Below, in pieces: positions 62,454 through 64,000 of a stretch of DNA of 64,000 nt. The stretch is from Bacteroidota bacterium (GTDB lineage Bacteria; Bacteroidota; Bacteroidia; Bacteroidales; F082). The stretch spans positions 62,001 to 126,000 of the forward strand of contig JADJXJ010000001.1 in NCBI GenBank assembly GCA_016715945.1, in the 5' to 3' direction. The notes under the pieces were generated by a model, which saw nothing but the letters and a program-made list of their open reading frames with translations, was not told the DNA's origin and did no database searches. The stretch's first letter is position 1. Every line of letters starts with the position of its first letter. The position numbers and the translations under genes are program-made.

Positions 62454-64000
62454 ATGAAGAAATTAAGGGGGCTATTTGCTCAGACACTTTTGTTGTGGCT
62501 CCTGGCCGGACATCATGTGCTCGACGCCCAATCAACCAAACTGGTCAGAGACCATGTGTTTACCTTAGCATCGGAGCAGATGAAAGGCAGGCAGGCAGGT
62601 AGTACGGGCGACCTGCAGGCTGCAAAATATATCCTGGATCAATTTGTGGAACTTGGCCTTACGCCCATGACCGGGGACGGATTTCAGCCATTGAGTCTGG
62701 TGGTGTCGGTTGAGCCAGGTAAAGGCAATACGCTTAAAATCAGCAATGAAGAACTGACCTACGGGGCCGATTACAGCCTGTATGCTTTCAGTGCTTCCGC
62801 CGCTGTAGAGGCGCCTGTGGTGTATGCAGGTTTTGGAATCGCAATGCAGAACGACAGCCTCTCGCGCGACGATTATCAAGGACTGGATGTGAAGGGAAAG
62901 TGGGTGCTTGTGCTTCGTGGCGAACCCATGCCGGAACGCAACAACAGCCCTTTTCTGCCATATGCCGATGCCCGCACAAAAGCTATGCTGGCCCGCGACC
63001 GTGGCGCCATCGGGCTTATTGTAAGCTCGGGCAAACGCAATAACCCTCAGGATGAACTTGCCCCGCTCGTTTTCGATCGTTCGGTATCGGATGTGGGAAT
63101 TCCGGTGCTGGATTTGAAACGCAGTGCAGCTGATAAGTATTTGCTTTCCAATGGTATAGGTGCCGACAGCCTGGAGGCGCTAGCCATAGCCGGACAAAAT
63201 GCAGAAGTCAGGTTTACAACCGGGGTGTCGGCCACAACCATGCTTGTGAAAAACACCGCAGAAACCCGTAACGTAGTTGCAGCTTTGTATGCCCGGCCCA
63301 AGTCGGAGGAATGGCTGGTTATCGGCGCCCATTATGACCATCTGGGCATGGGCGGACCGGGTTCAGGATCGCGCAGACCCGACACCCTGGCTGTGCATTT
63401 TGGGGCCGATGACAATGCCTCAGGTGTGGCAGGTATGCTCTGGCTTGCCAAACATCTGACTTCACAAAACGAAAAATTAAAACGCAATGTGATGTTCGTT
63501 GCTTTCGGTGCCGAAGAACTGGGATTGATCGGATCGCGTCATTTTATGCGCAACCTGCCCGTGCCCAAGGAAAACATCGTCGCCATGATCAACCTCGACA
63601 TGATCGGCCGGCTCAACGAAAAGCAATCGGTTATGGCCGGAGGAACAGGCACATCGTCGATGTGGGAATCCATGCTTACGCGACTCAACGAACACATCGG
63701 CCTGAGCCTTTCGTTTTCTGCTGAAGGATTTGGCGCATCGGACCACGCATCATTTTATGCCGAAGGCATTCCGGTTTTGTTTTTCACCACCGGTGCGCAC
63801 AGCGATTATCACACCCCCGGCGACACACCTGACAAAATAAATTTTGAAGGCATGCTCAAGGTATTGGATCTTGTGGGCGCAGTGAGCCTTGAACTCACCC
63901 AAAGCGCCGATCGACCCGATTTCAAAGAAGCCGGGCCACGCGAACGCGTTTCAGGCAGGCGCGGTTTCAGGGTTACGTTCGGCATTATGCCCGGATTTGC
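62454..64000 (+). CDS. M28 family zinc aminopeptidase with PA domain, partial
   Basis: The frame is open from ATG 62454 to the window edge (about 515 codons) and is cut there. A signal peptide of about 26 residues (ending LDAQ) is followed by a PA-like insert (VVYAGFGIAMQNDSL ... GKWVLVLRGEP) and the M28 domain. Two-zinc ligands and catalytic residues are in place: GAHYDHLG (His), GADDNASG (bridging Asp), FGAEELGLIGS (general base and ligand Glu), NLDMIGR (Asp) and SDYHTPGD (His). A PDZ domain may start at RVTFGIMPGF. It would trim peptides in the periplasm or outside the cell. Confidence 0.95.
   Translation, partial: MKKLRGLFAQTLLLWLLAGHHVLDAQSTKLVRDHVFTLASEQMKGRQAGSTGDLQAAKYILDQFVELGLTPMTGDGFQPLSLVVSVEPGKGNTLKISNEELTYGADYSLYAFSASAAVEAPVVYAGFGIAMQNDSLSRDDYQGLDVKGKWVLVLRGEPMPERNNSPFLPYADARTKAMLARDRGAIGLIVSSGKRNNPQDELAPLVFDRSVSDVGIPVLDLKRSAADKYLLSNGIGADSLEALAIAGQNAEVRFTTGVSATTMLVKNTAETRNVVAALYARPKSEEWLVIGAHYDHLGMGGPGSGSRRPDTLAVHFGADDNASGVAGMLWLAKHLTSQNEKLKRNVMFVAFGAEELGLIGSRHFMRNLPVPKENIVAMINLDMIGRLNEKQSVMAGGTGTSSMWESMLTRLNEHIGLSLSFSAEGFGASDHASFYAEGIPVLFFTTGAHSDYHTPGDTPDKINFEGMLKVLDLVGAVSLELTQSADRPDFKEAGPRERVSGRRGFRVTFGIMPGF

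Overview
The window reads as chromosome from a member of the Bacteroidota. Supporting signs are several large secreted proteins ending in type IX secretion (T9SS) C-terminal sorting domains, a PorV/PorQ-like barrel, a transketolase split into two genes, TAnnTTTG -7 promoter boxes with few Shine-Dalgarno sequences, and an ECF sigma/membrane-protein pair. Genus cannot be read from this sequence. The first 12 kb is visibly AT-richer than the rest and looks acquired; from about 12.9 kb the sequence is GC-richer and mostly housekeeping.

Layout. 0.4-8.9 kb: a tight minus-strand type I restriction-modification operon, hsdM-hsdS-(GIY-YIG-like)-hsdR-(YgjP-like metallopeptidase), bounded on both sides by mirror-image repeats and attC-like imperfect palindromes. 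9.4-11.7 kb: an IS91-family element with an HUH transposase and an upstream tyrosine recombinase; the recombinase is frameshifted exactly at an in-frame A_AAA_AAG heptamer. 11.9-12.8 kb: non-coding composite repeats. 12.9-21.6 kb: peptide transporter, TIGR01212 radical SAM protein, methyltransferase, hypF-hypC-hypD-hypE hydrogenase maturation genes and an outer-membrane protein with a nonsense codon near its end. 21.6-24.1 kb: aroK and the two transketolase halves. 24.2-24.95 kb: three related hairpin units that look like tandem small-RNA genes on the minus strand. 25-41.8 kb: DUF2461, PorV/PorQ-like and HhH-barrel proteins, CCA-adding enzyme, miaA, a T9SS subtilisin, a ComEA-like protein, a sodium symporter, an ABC permease, upp, a FemAB-like transferase and a polysaccharide deacetylase-like protein.

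41.47-57.73 kb: a block of about 7.7 kb (start of the deacetylase gene, dnaX, a DUF1801 gene, an M16 peptidase, ECF sigma factor, anti-sigma-like protein, start of a T9SS protein) is present twice, separated by about 0.8 kb of unrelated sequence. The copies differ mainly by one-base indels in homopolymers, so each has different broken genes. The simplest reading is two error-bearing versions of one locus left unmerged in an assembly; a real recent duplication is not excluded. 57.5-64 kb: the complete T9SS protein, a small secreted protein, a BNR-like T9SS protein and an M28 peptidase cut by the window end.

The genes worth most attention are the bounded restriction island, the integrase slippery site, the tandem small-RNA-like units, and the homopolymer run in dnaX, which could be either an error or a frameshift signal. 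No tRNA, rRNA or CRISPR array was found.
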